This document shows, one piece after another, positions 42,285 through 50,251 of a stretch of DNA of 64,000 nt (position 1 is the first letter of the stretch; each line of letters begins with the position of its first letter). The translations under genes were made by a program, and so were the position numbers. The notes under the pieces were generated by a model, which made no database searches, had not been told where the DNA came from, and saw nothing but the letters and a program-made list of their open reading frames with translations. Origin of the DNA: Pukyongia salina. GTDB taxonomy: Bacteria; Bacteroidota; Bacteroidia; Flavobacteriales; Flavobacteriaceae. The stretch lies in assembly GCF_002966125.1 (NCBI RefSeq), contig NZ_CP027062.1, positions 3,086,501 through 3,150,500 of the forward strand. The letters are read 5' to 3'.

Positions 42285-42667
42285 CAGTTTTGATTTAAGA
42301 GAGAACATTGATCTAATTTTACTAGTTCGAACAGGTCGTCATAACCAATGCAACGCCCTTTTACCGTAAGTGTCTCACCTATCTTAAATCCGGAGATCTC
42401 TTTGGTGAAGCTACACGTCACTTTATCGTCTAGCGTTATGGTACTTCCGGCAACTTCAGAAATCACTCCTTTTACACTTACAGTTGCATTGAGTAGATCG
42501 TTGGCCGCATTTTGTTTAAATATTTCTGAAATGGATTCTGAAGTTAAAGCCGCTACTACGTCTTCCGAATCGATCTCCCGGTGATCCTGATATAGATATT
42601 TATATCCTACAACACCTATCACCGTTATAAAAGCTACAATTACGATTATGGATTTTCGATTCATCAT
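42284..42667 (-). CDS. OB-fold (tRNA_anti-like) membrane-anchored protein
   Basis: About 127 residues; two adjacent ATGs (42667 and 42664) could serve as start. A membrane helix (about 6-25) anchors a small OB-fold domain of the tRNA_anti-like type: ATVSVKGVISEVAGSTITLDDKVTCSFT, GETLTVKGRCIGYDDLFELVKLDQC. The family is common in Bacteroidota and of unknown function. It lies between the YceI gene (start of this one is 2 bases from its stop) and DUF5777. Confidence 0.85.
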   Translation of the reverse strand: MMNRKSIIVIVAFITVIGVVGYKYLYQDHREIDSEDVVAALTSESISEIFKQNAANDLLNATVSVKGVISEVAGSTITLDDKVTCSFTKEISGFKIGETLTVKGRCIGYDDLFELVKLDQCSLLNQN

Positions 42668-42668
42668 G

Positions 42669-43217
42669 CTAATTGGATAGAGAGAAATTGGCATTGACCT
42701 CCACCTCCTCAGCGACCTTCTTACTCACGATTGCCGGTATTCTAATGTCGAAATCGGTTGGCTTCAGTTTAAAATCTGTAGATAGAACCGTAAACTGATC
42801 TTCCCGCCATATCTTCACCGGGACATGAATATCCCGGGTTACACCATGAAGTGTTATACTGCCATTGATTCTGAATTCCGTAGGAGTGTCACTCACTGCA
42901 TCCTTATTGAAATTAACAATGGTACCCTTAAAAACCGCCTTTGGGAATTTTGAGGATTCTACATAATTCTCATTAAAGTGTTCCTCCATAAGTGCGATCT
43001 TAAATCGGAACCCTTTCATCAACGCCAGGGCGGCAAACTCCCCTGTCTCGGTGTTCAGGATGGCACTTACATCCTTATTGATCGCTCTAACCTCTTCAAA
43101 GGAAGGTACAGAGGCTTCGAAATTAATCGTTCCACTTTTGGTTTTCAGTTTAGACTGGCCAAAAGCTGAAACGAAAACGAGCATCAATACGCTGAGAATA
43201 AATAGTAATTTCTTCAT
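42669..43217 (-). CDS. YceI-like periplasmic lipid-binding protein
   Basis: A protein of 182 residues with a signal peptide (about 1-20, ending AFGQ) and a YceI lipocalin-like barrel: TKSGTINFEASVPSFEEVRAINK, MKGFRFKIALMEEHFNENYVESSKFPKAVFKGTI, and the closing DIRIPAIVSKKVAEEVEV. YceI-like proteins bind polyisoprenoids or related lipids such as quinone tails in the periplasm. Here it is the third gene of a cupredoxin-cytochrome-YceI-OB-DUF5777 run. Confidence 0.93.
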   Translation of the reverse strand: MKKLLFILSVLMLVFVSAFGQSKLKTKSGTINFEASVPSFEEVRAINKDVSAILNTETGEFAALALMKGFRFKIALMEEHFNENYVESSKFPKAVFKGTIVNFNKDAVSDTPTEFRINGSITLHGVTRDIHVPVKIWREDQFTVLSTDFKLKPTDFDIRIPAIVSKKVAEEVEVNANFSLSN

Positions 43218-43227
43218 CGGGCTTAGA

Positions 43228-43602
43228 TTAGTTTTCCAGGAGTCCGTCGTTATTCCATTGTAAAATGAGATCGATCGTAGCCTGAGGAAGCCTGGGGCCG
43301 CCCAGTGGCATGAGTCCCTGGGCTCCTTCCGGACGACTTATTCTGTCCAGCAATCCACGGTTCTCCACTGCCTGCTTTACATTTGTATAAGTCACCAAAG
43401 GCATAGGTGCCCCGTTTTGCGGCGGGTTAGAATGACATTGCTGGCAAATATTATCAAATACAAAACGTACGTCCTGGAAAGTTACCAGATCTACAGGCAC
43501 CTCCTGCTGTACAGGCATCAGCTCGTCGATATTCCTGGTAGTACAGCCATGTAGTAGAAAGAACATGGCTGTTCCTATCACTATTCTATTAAGTAATCTC
43601 AT
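43228..43602 (-). CDS. c-type cytochrome-like lipoprotein
   Basis: A protein of 124 residues. The signal ends in LLHGC with lipobox Cys at residue 20. One haem c site CQQCH occupies residues 53-57, and a candidate distal Met is Met98 in GLMPLGG. The domain is small and resembles a monohaem cytochrome c. It should be anchored to a periplasmic leaflet and carry electrons. It lies 12 bases downstream of the cupredoxin gene. Confidence 0.9.
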   Translation of the reverse strand: MRLLNRIVIGTAMFFLLHGCTTRNIDELMPVQQEVPVDLVTFQDVRFVFDNICQQCHSNPPQNGAPMPLVTYTNVKQAVENRGLLDRISRPEGAQGLMPLGGPRLPQATIDLILQWNNDGLLEN

Positions 43603-43614
43603 TACCGGTTTTAC

Positions 43615-44190
43615 TTACTGTATTACGACTTTGGTAGTATGAGACAGATCTCCGGAGTTTACCTGTACAAAGTAGATTCCCGGCTGTAAGGCGGACACTT
43701 CCAGGGTGCTGAAATTTCCTTCGTCAACGTTCTGCATTACAAGCTGGCCTGCAAGATTATGTACTTTATAACTATCTATCTTCAAGAGTGAGAAGATGTG
43801 TAATTGGTCGCTGGCAGGATTGGGATAAAAAGTTAAGCTTTTTACAAATTTCTCCTCTACAGACAGGATATCCTGTACGGTAACTGTACCCACCATATTG
43901 GCATGTACGTCACAACCGTAGTCGTTGGTTCCCAGTTCTGTGAATGTAAATGAGAATTGTGTCCCCATTCCGGTAATAATACCACTGTCGAAAGCCTGCT
44001 GACTCCCGGGATCGCTGGTTACACTGTGGGGAAGGCCATCTGTCCATGTCCATCGTACAGTATCCCCTATTTCGACCGTTGGGCTGGCCGGAGCGCCACT
44101 TACACCAACTTCCCAGTCGATATCGAAAGTGGTTTGTGCGGAAATAGAAATTGTAACGAAGAGGGCAATGACAAGTAAAAACTTTTTCAT
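43615..44190 (-). CDS. Secreted cupredoxin with T9SS sorting domain
   Basis: A protein of 191 residues. The signal peptide (about 1-19, ending SAQ) is followed by a plastocyanin/azurin-like domain whose type 1 copper ligands are all present: His55 (GLPHS), Cys93, His96 and Met99 (YGCDVHANM). A type IX secretion C-terminal domain follows (about 118-191): SLTFYPNPASDQLHIFS and GIYFVQVNSGDLSHTTKVVI. It is therefore exported to the cell surface or medium by T9SS, where it would transfer electrons or bind copper. It leads the redox cluster. Confidence 0.92.
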   Translation of the reverse strand: MKKFLLVIALFVTISISAQTTFDIDWEVGVSGAPASPTVEIGDTVRWTWTDGLPHSVTSDPGSQQAFDSGIITGMGTQFSFTFTELGTNDYGCDVHANMVGTVTVQDILSVEEKFVKSLTFYPNPASDQLHIFSLLKIDSYKVHNLAGQLVMQNVDEGNFSTLEVSALQPGIYFVQVNSGDLSHTTKVVIQ

Positions 44191-44260
44191 AATCGATTAA
44201 TTAAAGGTTAATAAGGTTATATGTATAAAACAACCCTGATCGATTATTTCCTACTTAAAT

Positions 44261-44289
44261 CAAAAAAAAACTCCGGGCGAGCCGGAGTT
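44261..44289 (-). terminator. Intrinsic terminator after carB
   Basis: The stem AACTCCGG (44269-44276) pairs with CCGGAGTT (44282-44289) around GCGAG. On the minus strand the following T-run (44270-44262) is strong. It closes the carB transcript. Confidence 0.88.
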
Positions 44290-44313
44290 ATTGGTACTAT
44301 ATATACCTGGTTT

Positions 44314-47166
44314 CTATCGAGTTAGATACATCTTTCTTCGGGAATACAATTCATAGAATTCGTCATCCTTTAAGCTATCTATAAAGAGAATGCTCTCCCC
44401 GGTACTTTTCATTTCCGGGCCGAGTTGTTTATTCACGTTCGGGAACTTATTAAAGCTGAATACCGGTTGTTTGATCGCGTATCCTTCCAGTTTCGGATTG
44501 AATTTAAAATCGGTTACTTTCTTATCGCCCAACATTACTTTGGTGGCGTAGTTTACGTAAGGTTCTCCATATGCCTTTGCGATAAAGGGAACGGTTCTGG
44601 ACGCTCTGGGGTTGGCTTCGATAATATACACCTGGTCGTCCTTTATGGCGAATTGTATATTAATTAGACCCACTGTGTTTAGCGCCAGCGCGATCTTTTT
44701 AGTGTGATCCTTTATTTGCTGCATCACAAATTCACCCAGATTGAACGGTGGTAAAGTAGCGTTAGAATCGCCCGAATGAATTCCACACGGCTCTATATGC
44801 TCCATGATCCCGATAATATAAACGTTCTCACCATCGCAGATAGCATCGGCCTCTGCTTCTATGGCTCCATCCAGATAGTGGTCCAGTAATAATTTATTGT
44901 TAGGTATCTTTCTGAGCAGGTCCACCACATGTTCTTCCAGTTCCTGCTTGTTGATCACGATCTTCATTCCCTGCCCACCTAATACATAGGACGGACGAAT
45001 AAGCAATGGAAAATCCAGTTCATCAGCAAGCTGTAATGCCTCCTCTGTGGTTTCGGCAGTTCCAAATTCGGGATACGGGATATTGTTCTCCTTTAATAAG
45101 GTTGAAAAACTTCCCCTGTCCTCGGCCAGGTCCAGAGCCTGGTAGCTGGTACCCATGATCTTGATTCCGTATCGATCCAGTTTTTCGGCAAGCTTTAGGG
45201 CGGTTTGTCCGCCAAGTTGCACGATCACACCTTCCGGTTTCTCATGCCTGATAATATCGTATATATGTTCCCAGAAAACCGGTTCGAAGTATAGCTTATC
45301 GGCCACGTCGAAATCTGTTGATACAGTCTCCGGGTTACAGTTTATCATGATCGTTTCGTATCCCACCTCACTGGCGGCCAGTACTCCGTGAACACAGCAG
45401 TAATCGAACTCGATCCCCTGGCCAATACGATTAGGTCCCGATCCCAGTACAATGATCTTTTTTCGGTCTGTAACAACGCTATCGTTCTCGGCATATTCCT
45501 TACCATCGGCAGTAACCATTTCATTTTCGAACGTGGAATAGTAATAAGGAGTTTCGGCTTTAAATTCGGCCGCACAGGTATCTACCAGTTTATAAACTCT
45601 CTGAATATTTAGTTCGTCCCTTTTGTTGTACACCTGGCTCTCAAGACATTTAAGCATATGTGCTATTTGTCTGTCGCCATATCCTTTTTGTTTTGCTTCC
45701 AGTAATAATTCTCTTGGAAGGGTGTCCAGTGTATAGCCGGAGATCTCTTTTTCCAGCTGATATAATTCCTCGTATTGTTTGAGGAACCACATATCGATCC
45801 TGGTGATCTCGTGTATTCTGCTTAGAGGTATTCCCATCTGGATGGCATCGTAGATCACAAATACCCGGTCCCAACTTGCATATGTAAGCTTTTCTATGAT
45901 CTGATCGTAATTGGTATAGCTCTTCCCATCTGCACCCAGACCATTACGCTTTATTTCAAGGGATTGAGTAGCCTTGTGTAAAGCCTCCTGGAAAGATCTA
46001 CCAATTCCCATTACCTCACCAACAGCCTTCATTTGGAGGCCAAGGGTACGTTCGGAGCCTTCAAACTTATCGAAGTTCCATCGCGGAATCTTTACAATCA
46101 CATAATCCAGGGTAGGTTCGAATAAAGCAGAAGTAGACTTGGTGATCTGGTTGTCCAGTTCATCCAGGTGATAGCCTATGGCTAGTTTAGATGCGATCTT
46201 TGCGATGGGGTATCCGGTGGCTTTAGAAGCCAGCGCAGACGAACGAGAAACCCTCGGGTTGATCTCGATGGCGATGATCTCTTCCTTCTCATCCGGACTC
46301 ACAGCAAACTGCACATTACAACCTCCTGCAAAATCCCCTATACTTCGCATCATCTTTATAGCCATATCCCGCATTCGCTGATAACAGGTATCACTAAGAG
46401 TCATGGCTGGAGCCACAGTTATGGAATCGCCTGTGTGAATCCCCATGGGGTCCATATTCTCAATGGTACAGATGATCACCACATTATCGTTACTGTCCCG
46501 CAGTAATTCTAGCTCGTATTCTTTCCAGCCCAGTAGTGCCTTATCTATAAGAACCTCGTGAATTGGAGAAGCTTCCAAACCACGCGTAAGTAGTTCGTCA
46601 AATTGATCTTCGGTGTGTACAAAAGAAGCCCCCGTACCACCTAGTGTAAAAGAAGGACGAATTACCACCGGAAATCCAAATTCCTGGGCGATCTCTTTCC
46701 CTTTCAGAAAAGAGTTTGCGATTTTCGCAGGTGCCACTGGGATCCCGATCTTATTCATCAGGTTTTTAAACTGTTCCCGGTCTTCAGTAATATTGATAGC
46801 AGCAATATCCACCCCAATGATCTCCACGTCAAAATCCTTCCATATCCCTTTTTCATCTGCCTCTATACATAAATTAAGCGCCGTTTGCCCACCCATGGTT
46901 GGCAGTACGGCATCTATCTGGGGGTGCTCCTTCAGGATCTTAACGATAGATTTGGTATTGAGAGGTAACAGGTAAACGTGATCGGCCATGGTAGGATCTG
47001 TCATGATCGTGGCCGGATTCGAATTGATAAGAATGGTTTCTATGCCATCTTCCCTTAACGATCGCAACGATTGCGATCCGGAGTAATCAAATTCGCAGGC
47101 CTGACCAATGATGATGGGACCAGAACCGATAATTAAAATGGATTTTAAAGCGTTGTTTTTGGGCAT
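44314..47166 (-). CDS. carB: Carbamoyl-phosphate synthase large subunit
   Basis: A protein of 950 residues. Two homologous ATP-grasp halves (about 1-400 and 555-935) show the paired GSGPIIIGQACEFDYSGSQ and GSGPNRIGQGIEFDYCCVHG, and the ATP-binding IEINPRVSRSSALASKATGYPIAK and IEANPRASRTVPFIAKAYGEP. The typical C-terminal MGS regulatory domain (after about residue 935) is absent: the protein ends shortly after the second synthetase half, so it is about 120 residues shorter than E. coli CarB. Bacteroidete CarB is often of this shorter type. It makes carbamoyl phosphate for arginine and pyrimidines. carA is not in the window. Confidence 0.96.
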   Translation of the reverse strand: MPKNNALKSILIIGSGPIIIGQACEFDYSGSQSLRSLREDGIETILINSNPATIMTDPTMADHVYLLPLNTKSIVKILKEHPQIDAVLPTMGGQTALNLCIEADEKGIWKDFDVEIIGVDIAAINITEDREQFKNLMNKIGIPVAPAKIANSFLKGKEIAQEFGFPVVIRPSFTLGGTGASFVHTEDQFDELLTRGLEASPIHEVLIDKALLGWKEYELELLRDSNDNVVIICTIENMDPMGIHTGDSITVAPAMTLSDTCYQRMRDMAIKMMRSIGDFAGGCNVQFAVSPDEKEEIIAIEINPRVSRSSALASKATGYPIAKIASKLAIGYHLDELDNQITKSTSALFEPTLDYVIVKIPRWNFDKFEGSERTLGLQMKAVGEVMGIGRSFQEALHKATQSLEIKRNGLGADGKSYTNYDQIIEKLTYASWDRVFVIYDAIQMGIPLSRIHEITRIDMWFLKQYEELYQLEKEISGYTLDTLPRELLLEAKQKGYGDRQIAHMLKCLESQVYNKRDELNIQRVYKLVDTCAAEFKAETPYYYSTFENEMVTADGKEYAENDSVVTDRKKIIVLGSGPNRIGQGIEFDYCCVHGVLAASEVGYETIMINCNPETVSTDFDVADKLYFEPVFWEHIYDIIRHEKPEGVIVQLGGQTALKLAEKLDRYGIKIMGTSYQALDLAEDRGSFSTLLKENNIPYPEFGTAETTEEALQLADELDFPLLIRPSYVLGGQGMKIVINKQELEEHVVDLLRKIPNNKLLLDHYLDGAIEAEADAICDGENVYIIGIMEHIEPCGIHSGDSNATLPPFNLGEFVMQQIKDHTKKIALALNTVGLINIQFAIKDDQVYIIEANPRASRTVPFIAKAYGEPYVNYATKVMLGDKKVTDFKFNPKLEGYAIKQPVFSFNKFPNVNKQLGPEMKSTGESILFIDSLKDDEFYELYSRRKMYLTR

Positions 47167-47215
47167 TTTTAGTGTACTTTTTTTACTGCGCTAAAATTAC
47201 GGCGCGACAGGGTAT

Positions 47216-47255
47216 AAAAAAAAGGTGTTGCTATTAAAACAACACCTTTTTATTT
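47216..47255 (-). terminator. Bidirectional terminator between rpmH and carB
   Basis: The stem AAAGGTGTTG (47221-47230) pairs with CAACACCTTT (47240-47249), flanked by A- and T-runs. It ends the rpmH transcript just ahead of carB. No strong promoter is visible in the remaining 50 bases to carB, so carB transcription may rely on read-through or a weak TAATTTTA box (minus strand, near 47198-47205). Confidence 0.85.
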
Positions 47256-47269
47256 ATGAGTTATCAACA

Positions 47270-47428
47270 TTATTTTTTGTGACGAGGTTCAGAAGAAACA
47301 GATAATTTCTTTCGGCCTTTCGCTCTGCGAGAAGCCAATACCTTCCTACCGTTTACAGATGCCATTCGCTCTCTAAACCCATGCTTGTTACGTCTCTTTC
47401 TCTTCGACGGTTGAAATGTTCTTTTCAT
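47270..47428 (-). CDS. rpmH: 50S ribosomal protein L34
   Basis: A 52-residue very basic protein that I translated directly, starting [18 protein letters not shown] and continuing [27 protein letters not shown], the L34 consensus. The C-terminal eight residues are a short bacteroidete extension. It has its own perfect promoter and a terminator. In many bacteria rpmH precedes rnpA and dnaA; neither is adjacent here. Confidence 0.95.
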   Translation of the reverse strand: MKRTFQPSKRKRRNKHGFRERMASVNGRKVLASRRAKGRKKLSVSSEPRHKK

Positions 47429-47490
47429 TGTAAATTAGCTTAAATCTTCTGAAATATACTTTTGTATAGACCTTCTCTGAAAGTCGGGTG

Positions 47491-47521
47491 CAAATATACA
47501 ATCATTTTTTACTTTCCCAAA
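47491..47521 (-). promoter_or_regulatory. Promoter of rpmH
   Basis: TTTG (47521-47518), exactly 19 bases, TATATTTG (47498-47491): perfect flavobacterial promoter. The leader is about 55 bases. Confidence 0.85.
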
Positions 47522-47585
47522 CACAAGAACAAAAATATTTAGGATTGTTTTTCATACCTTTGAACCCTTCAAAAAACAAACCTAA

Positions 47586-48473
47586 GTGAAAAATTCCTTA
47601 TACATTTTCCTGCTGTTGTTTTACTTCGGAAGTACGGCAATCCAAGCGCAACACGAACTCTCCTACCAACTTAAATTGGGAGATAGTTTTAAGATCGCGC
47701 AAAAAGCCGTTCAGAATATAAAAATGACCATGGAAGGCGAAGATCACAATATGACAAACACCCTGGCAGGGGTTTTCGATTTCAAAGTACAGGAAATTAC
47801 GGAAGACTCCTATATTATCCGAACCTCCTTCCAAAACTTTATGTTCAAGACCGAATCTGATATCTATGGAACACTTAACGATGTGGATACGAGCAGGGAG
47901 ACCGATGAAGAAGATATAGAAGCAAATGTCTTTAAAGGATTGATCGATGTCCCGTTCTATATCACCCTTCGGAAGGACGGTAAGATCACGTCCCTCGACG
48001 GTGTTGAAGCTTTGCTTGATAATATGGTTAAGAACGCCGGGATCGAGGATAATTTCACCAGGGAATTAATAAAGGAAGGAGTCTCAGGCCAGTTTGGCTC
48101 TGAAAGTCTTTCCGAAAGTATAGAACAACTTACCTACTTGTTTCCTGCATCGAAGGTTGCCGTATCCGATAGCTGGCAAAATGAGTATACAGGCGATATG
48201 AAAGCTCAGAATACCTGGACACTGGATTCGTATAACGATTCAGAATTTGTGCTTTCCGGTACTGCTACAGTACAAATGAAAACCAACGACGATTCGGTGG
48301 TCATGGAATTAGAGGGTACGCAGGATAGTGTAGCCGTAATAGCCACAGACAACGGGTTTCTACGATCACTCAAGGTAGAACAACAAACAAAAGGTATTAC
48401 TACAATGAACGACATGGGTGGTGTCGAGGTCGATACTACTCTGGATGCGATAATTACTTACAAAAGACTATAA
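47586..48473 (+). CDS. DUF6263-like exported protein
   Basis: A protein of 295 residues with a GTG start. A signal peptide (about 1-22, ending QAQ) is followed by a mainly beta protein: ELSYQLKLGDSFKIAQKAVQ, YIIRTSFQNFMFKTES, VPFYITLRKDGKITSLDGVE and a C-terminal GFLRSLKVEQQTKGITTMNDM. This resembles DUF6263, of unknown function. A -7 box TACCTTTG at 47555-47562 lies 24 bases before the start. It is followed after 3 bases by a TPR gene. Confidence 0.85.
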   Translation: MKNSLYIFLLLFYFGSTAIQAQHELSYQLKLGDSFKIAQKAVQNIKMTMEGEDHNMTNTLAGVFDFKVQEITEDSYIIRTSFQNFMFKTESDIYGTLNDVDTSRETDEEDIEANVFKGLIDVPFYITLRKDGKITSLDGVEALLDNMVKNAGIEDNFTRELIKEGVSGQFGSESLSESIEQLTYLFPASKVAVSDSWQNEYTGDMKAQNTWTLDSYNDSEFVLSGTATVQMKTNDDSVVMELEGTQDSVAVIATDNGFLRSLKVEQQTKGITTMNDMGGVEVDTTLDAIITYKRL

Positions 48474-48476
48474 TTT

Positions 48477-49034
48477 ATGTTTAACAAATACATCAAACTC
48501 GTTTTGGCAGCGGCATCGATTGGTGCAGCAGTCTGGCAGTTCTACGAGACCAATATTGGAAACGGGATCATGTTCATTCTCCTTGCACTGATCTTTATTT
48601 TTCTGTATTACAAGAACGAGCTTATTTTACTTGCCTTTCTTCAACTTCGGAAACAAAACTTCGAAGGCGCTAAAAAATGGCTTGACAGGATCAAGAACCC
48701 GGAAGCTGCCCTGGTTACCAAACAACAAGGCTACTACAACTACCTCAACGGTCTCATGGTCTCTCAAACTAATATGAATGAGGCGGAGAAATATTTCAAA
48801 AAGGCAGAAAAACTGGGACTCTCCATGAGTACCGATATGGCCATGGTGAAGCTCAACCTGGCAGGTATTGCCATGACCAAGAACAGAAAACGGGAAGCCG
48901 AGATGCTGCTCACCGAAGCAAAAAAACTCGACAAGCAGAACATGCTGGACGAGCAGATCAAAATGATGAAGCAGCAGATGAAACGCGCCGGACAACCGCG
49001 ACAGCAATTTGGCCGAGGCGGTCGAAGACGATAG
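48477..49034 (+). CDS. TPR-containing membrane protein, DUF2892-like N-terminus
   Basis: A protein of 185 residues with two short membrane helices at about 8-23 and 27-44 and a soluble TPR-like part: LLAFLQLRKQNFEGAKKWLDRI, QQGYYNYLNGLMVSQTNMNEAEKYFKKAEKLG and KNRKREAEMLLTEAKKLDKQ. The C-terminus is basic and glycine/arginine-rich. It starts 3 bases after the DUF6263 gene. It presumably acts as a scaffold in the membrane; no partner is evident. Confidence 0.8.
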   Translation: MFNKYIKLVLAAASIGAAVWQFYETNIGNGIMFILLALIFIFLYYKNELILLAFLQLRKQNFEGAKKWLDRIKNPEAALVTKQQGYYNYLNGLMVSQTNMNEAEKYFKKAEKLGLSMSTDMAMVKLNLAGIAMTKNRKREAEMLLTEAKKLDKQNMLDEQIKMMKQQMKRAGQPRQQFGRGGRRR

Positions 49035-49087
49035 GCCCCTGTTTAAGTTTTCTTAAAATTTATAGGATTATTCTCACGTGAATAGGT

Positions 49088-49120
49088 ACTTTATCGATAT
49101 TTTTATACACTTTATCGATA
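49088..49120 (+). promoter_or_regulatory. Two direct repeats of ACTTTATCGATA, 21-base period
   Basis: ACTTTATCGATA occurs at 49088-49099 and again at 49109-49120, exactly identical and offset by 21 bases, about two helical turns. They lie 28 bases upstream of the TACCTTTG box (49149-49156) of the thioredoxin-like gene. The placement is that of a tandem activator site, for example of a response regulator. The cognate protein is unknown. Confidence 0.5.
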
Positions 49121-49179
49121 ATTTAATCTAAATTCCTTCTTTCCTCGTTACCTTTGGCAGACTAACCAAATCGCGACCT

Positions 49180-49878
49180 ATGGGGAAAACTTTACGTATG
49201 CTCTTCCTGCTGATTTCCGTTTCCGCGTTCCCCCAGGATTTTGCGAAGAAATCCCTGTTTTCTGATGTGATCGGACAGAACATAAAAAAGTATAAGAACC
49301 TTGCCAATTACGCCTATCGTAAAGCCGATCTGGAACGGGCTCAGTTCTTATTCGATTCGCTGGTGGACCACGTGATAAAAGATAGTTATATGAATAACTT
49401 CAAACTGCGTGAAGTAAACGGAAAGCGATCTGAAATGTATGCCTTCGAAAAGCCGGTTTATCTTATTACCACTGCCTTTTGGGTGGCAACCAGCTCTGGG
49501 GAGATCCCGGCCCTGAACACCATAGCAGATCAATATCATAAGGAAGTGGACATCGTAGTACTTTTCTGGGGCCCCAAAGATGCCATCATGAAACTTAAAA
49601 AGCACTACAGTAAAAATATCACCTTATTGTACGTGGACGAAATGGAGAACACCAACGACTTCACCATTAAAACCATGAAACACAGCCTGGGATTTCCTAC
49701 CACTTTTATAATGGACGAATCAAAACGCATCCTGGATGTTCGAAGGAATATGAACCATCATTACGAAAAGGATTACACTACTTCGTACAATGAGCATTAC
49801 CAGACCTTCATGAACGGCCTGTCACTTATCTTAAATAAAGAGGATGGGAAAACGGCCGATCCGTTTACACATGATTAA
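49180..49878 (+). CDS. Exported thioredoxin-fold protein without active-site cysteines
   Basis: A protein of 232 residues with a signal peptide (about 1-18, ending SAFPQ). A thioredoxin-like domain follows: KPVYLITTAFWVATSSGEIPALNTIADQY sits where WCxxC would be but reads WVATSS with no cysteine, then VDIVVLFWGPKDAIMKLKKH and the cis-Pro segment GFPTTFIMDESKRILDVRRN. The fold is intact while the redox site is lost, so a chaperone or binding role is more likely than disulfide chemistry. A TACCTTTG promoter box lies 24 bases before the start, with direct repeats upstream. Confidence 0.8.
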   Translation: MGKTLRMLFLLISVSAFPQDFAKKSLFSDVIGQNIKKYKNLANYAYRKADLERAQFLFDSLVDHVIKDSYMNNFKLREVNGKRSEMYAFEKPVYLITTAFWVATSSGEIPALNTIADQYHKEVDIVVLFWGPKDAIMKLKKHYSKNITLLYVDEMENTNDFTIKTMKHSLGFPTTFIMDESKRILDVRRNMNHHYEKDYTTSYNEHYQTFMNGLSLILNKEDGKTADPFTHD

Positions 49879-49879
49879 A

Positions 49880-50251
49880 CTACTTCGACAGAAATAATTT
49901 TACCGCTGCAACCACAAGTATTAGGGCAAAGATCCGTTTCAATACCTGCTGATTGAGTGACACCGCGAACTTAGATCCAATATATCCTCCTACTACAAAG
50001 AAGATTGCAATAACCAGGGCATATTTCCATTCGATAGCGTGGCCTGCCTTGTGGTAGGTATACGCTGCTAAAAAAGTTACCGGTACAGCAAGTACGGCCA
50101 GACTCATCCCCTGCGCCTGATGCTGATCATAGCTTAAAAATAACATCATTAAGGGGATCATTACCACGCCACCTCCTACTCCCATAAAACCACTTAGCAT
50201 CCCGGCTAGTAATCCAATAAGGATTAACGAAAGAATTAATGTCATACGCAT
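49880..50251 (-). CDS. TauE/SafE-family transporter, half-length
   Basis: A protein of 123 residues with four predicted membrane helices (about 5-30, 42-60, 70-90, 100-120) and the family opening GLLAGMLSGFMGVGGGVVMIPLMMLF. Full-length members have about 250 residues and eight helices; half-length forms may dimerise. They transport sulfite, sulfonate or similar anions, but the substrate is unknown. It starts 1 base from the stop of the transglycosylase gene. Confidence 0.88.
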   Translation of the reverse strand: MRMTLILSLILIGLLAGMLSGFMGVGGGVVMIPLMMLFLSYDQHQAQGMSLAVLAVPVTFLAAYTYHKAGHAIEWKYALVIAIFFVVGGYIGSKFAVSLNQQVLKRIFALILVVAAVKLFLSK

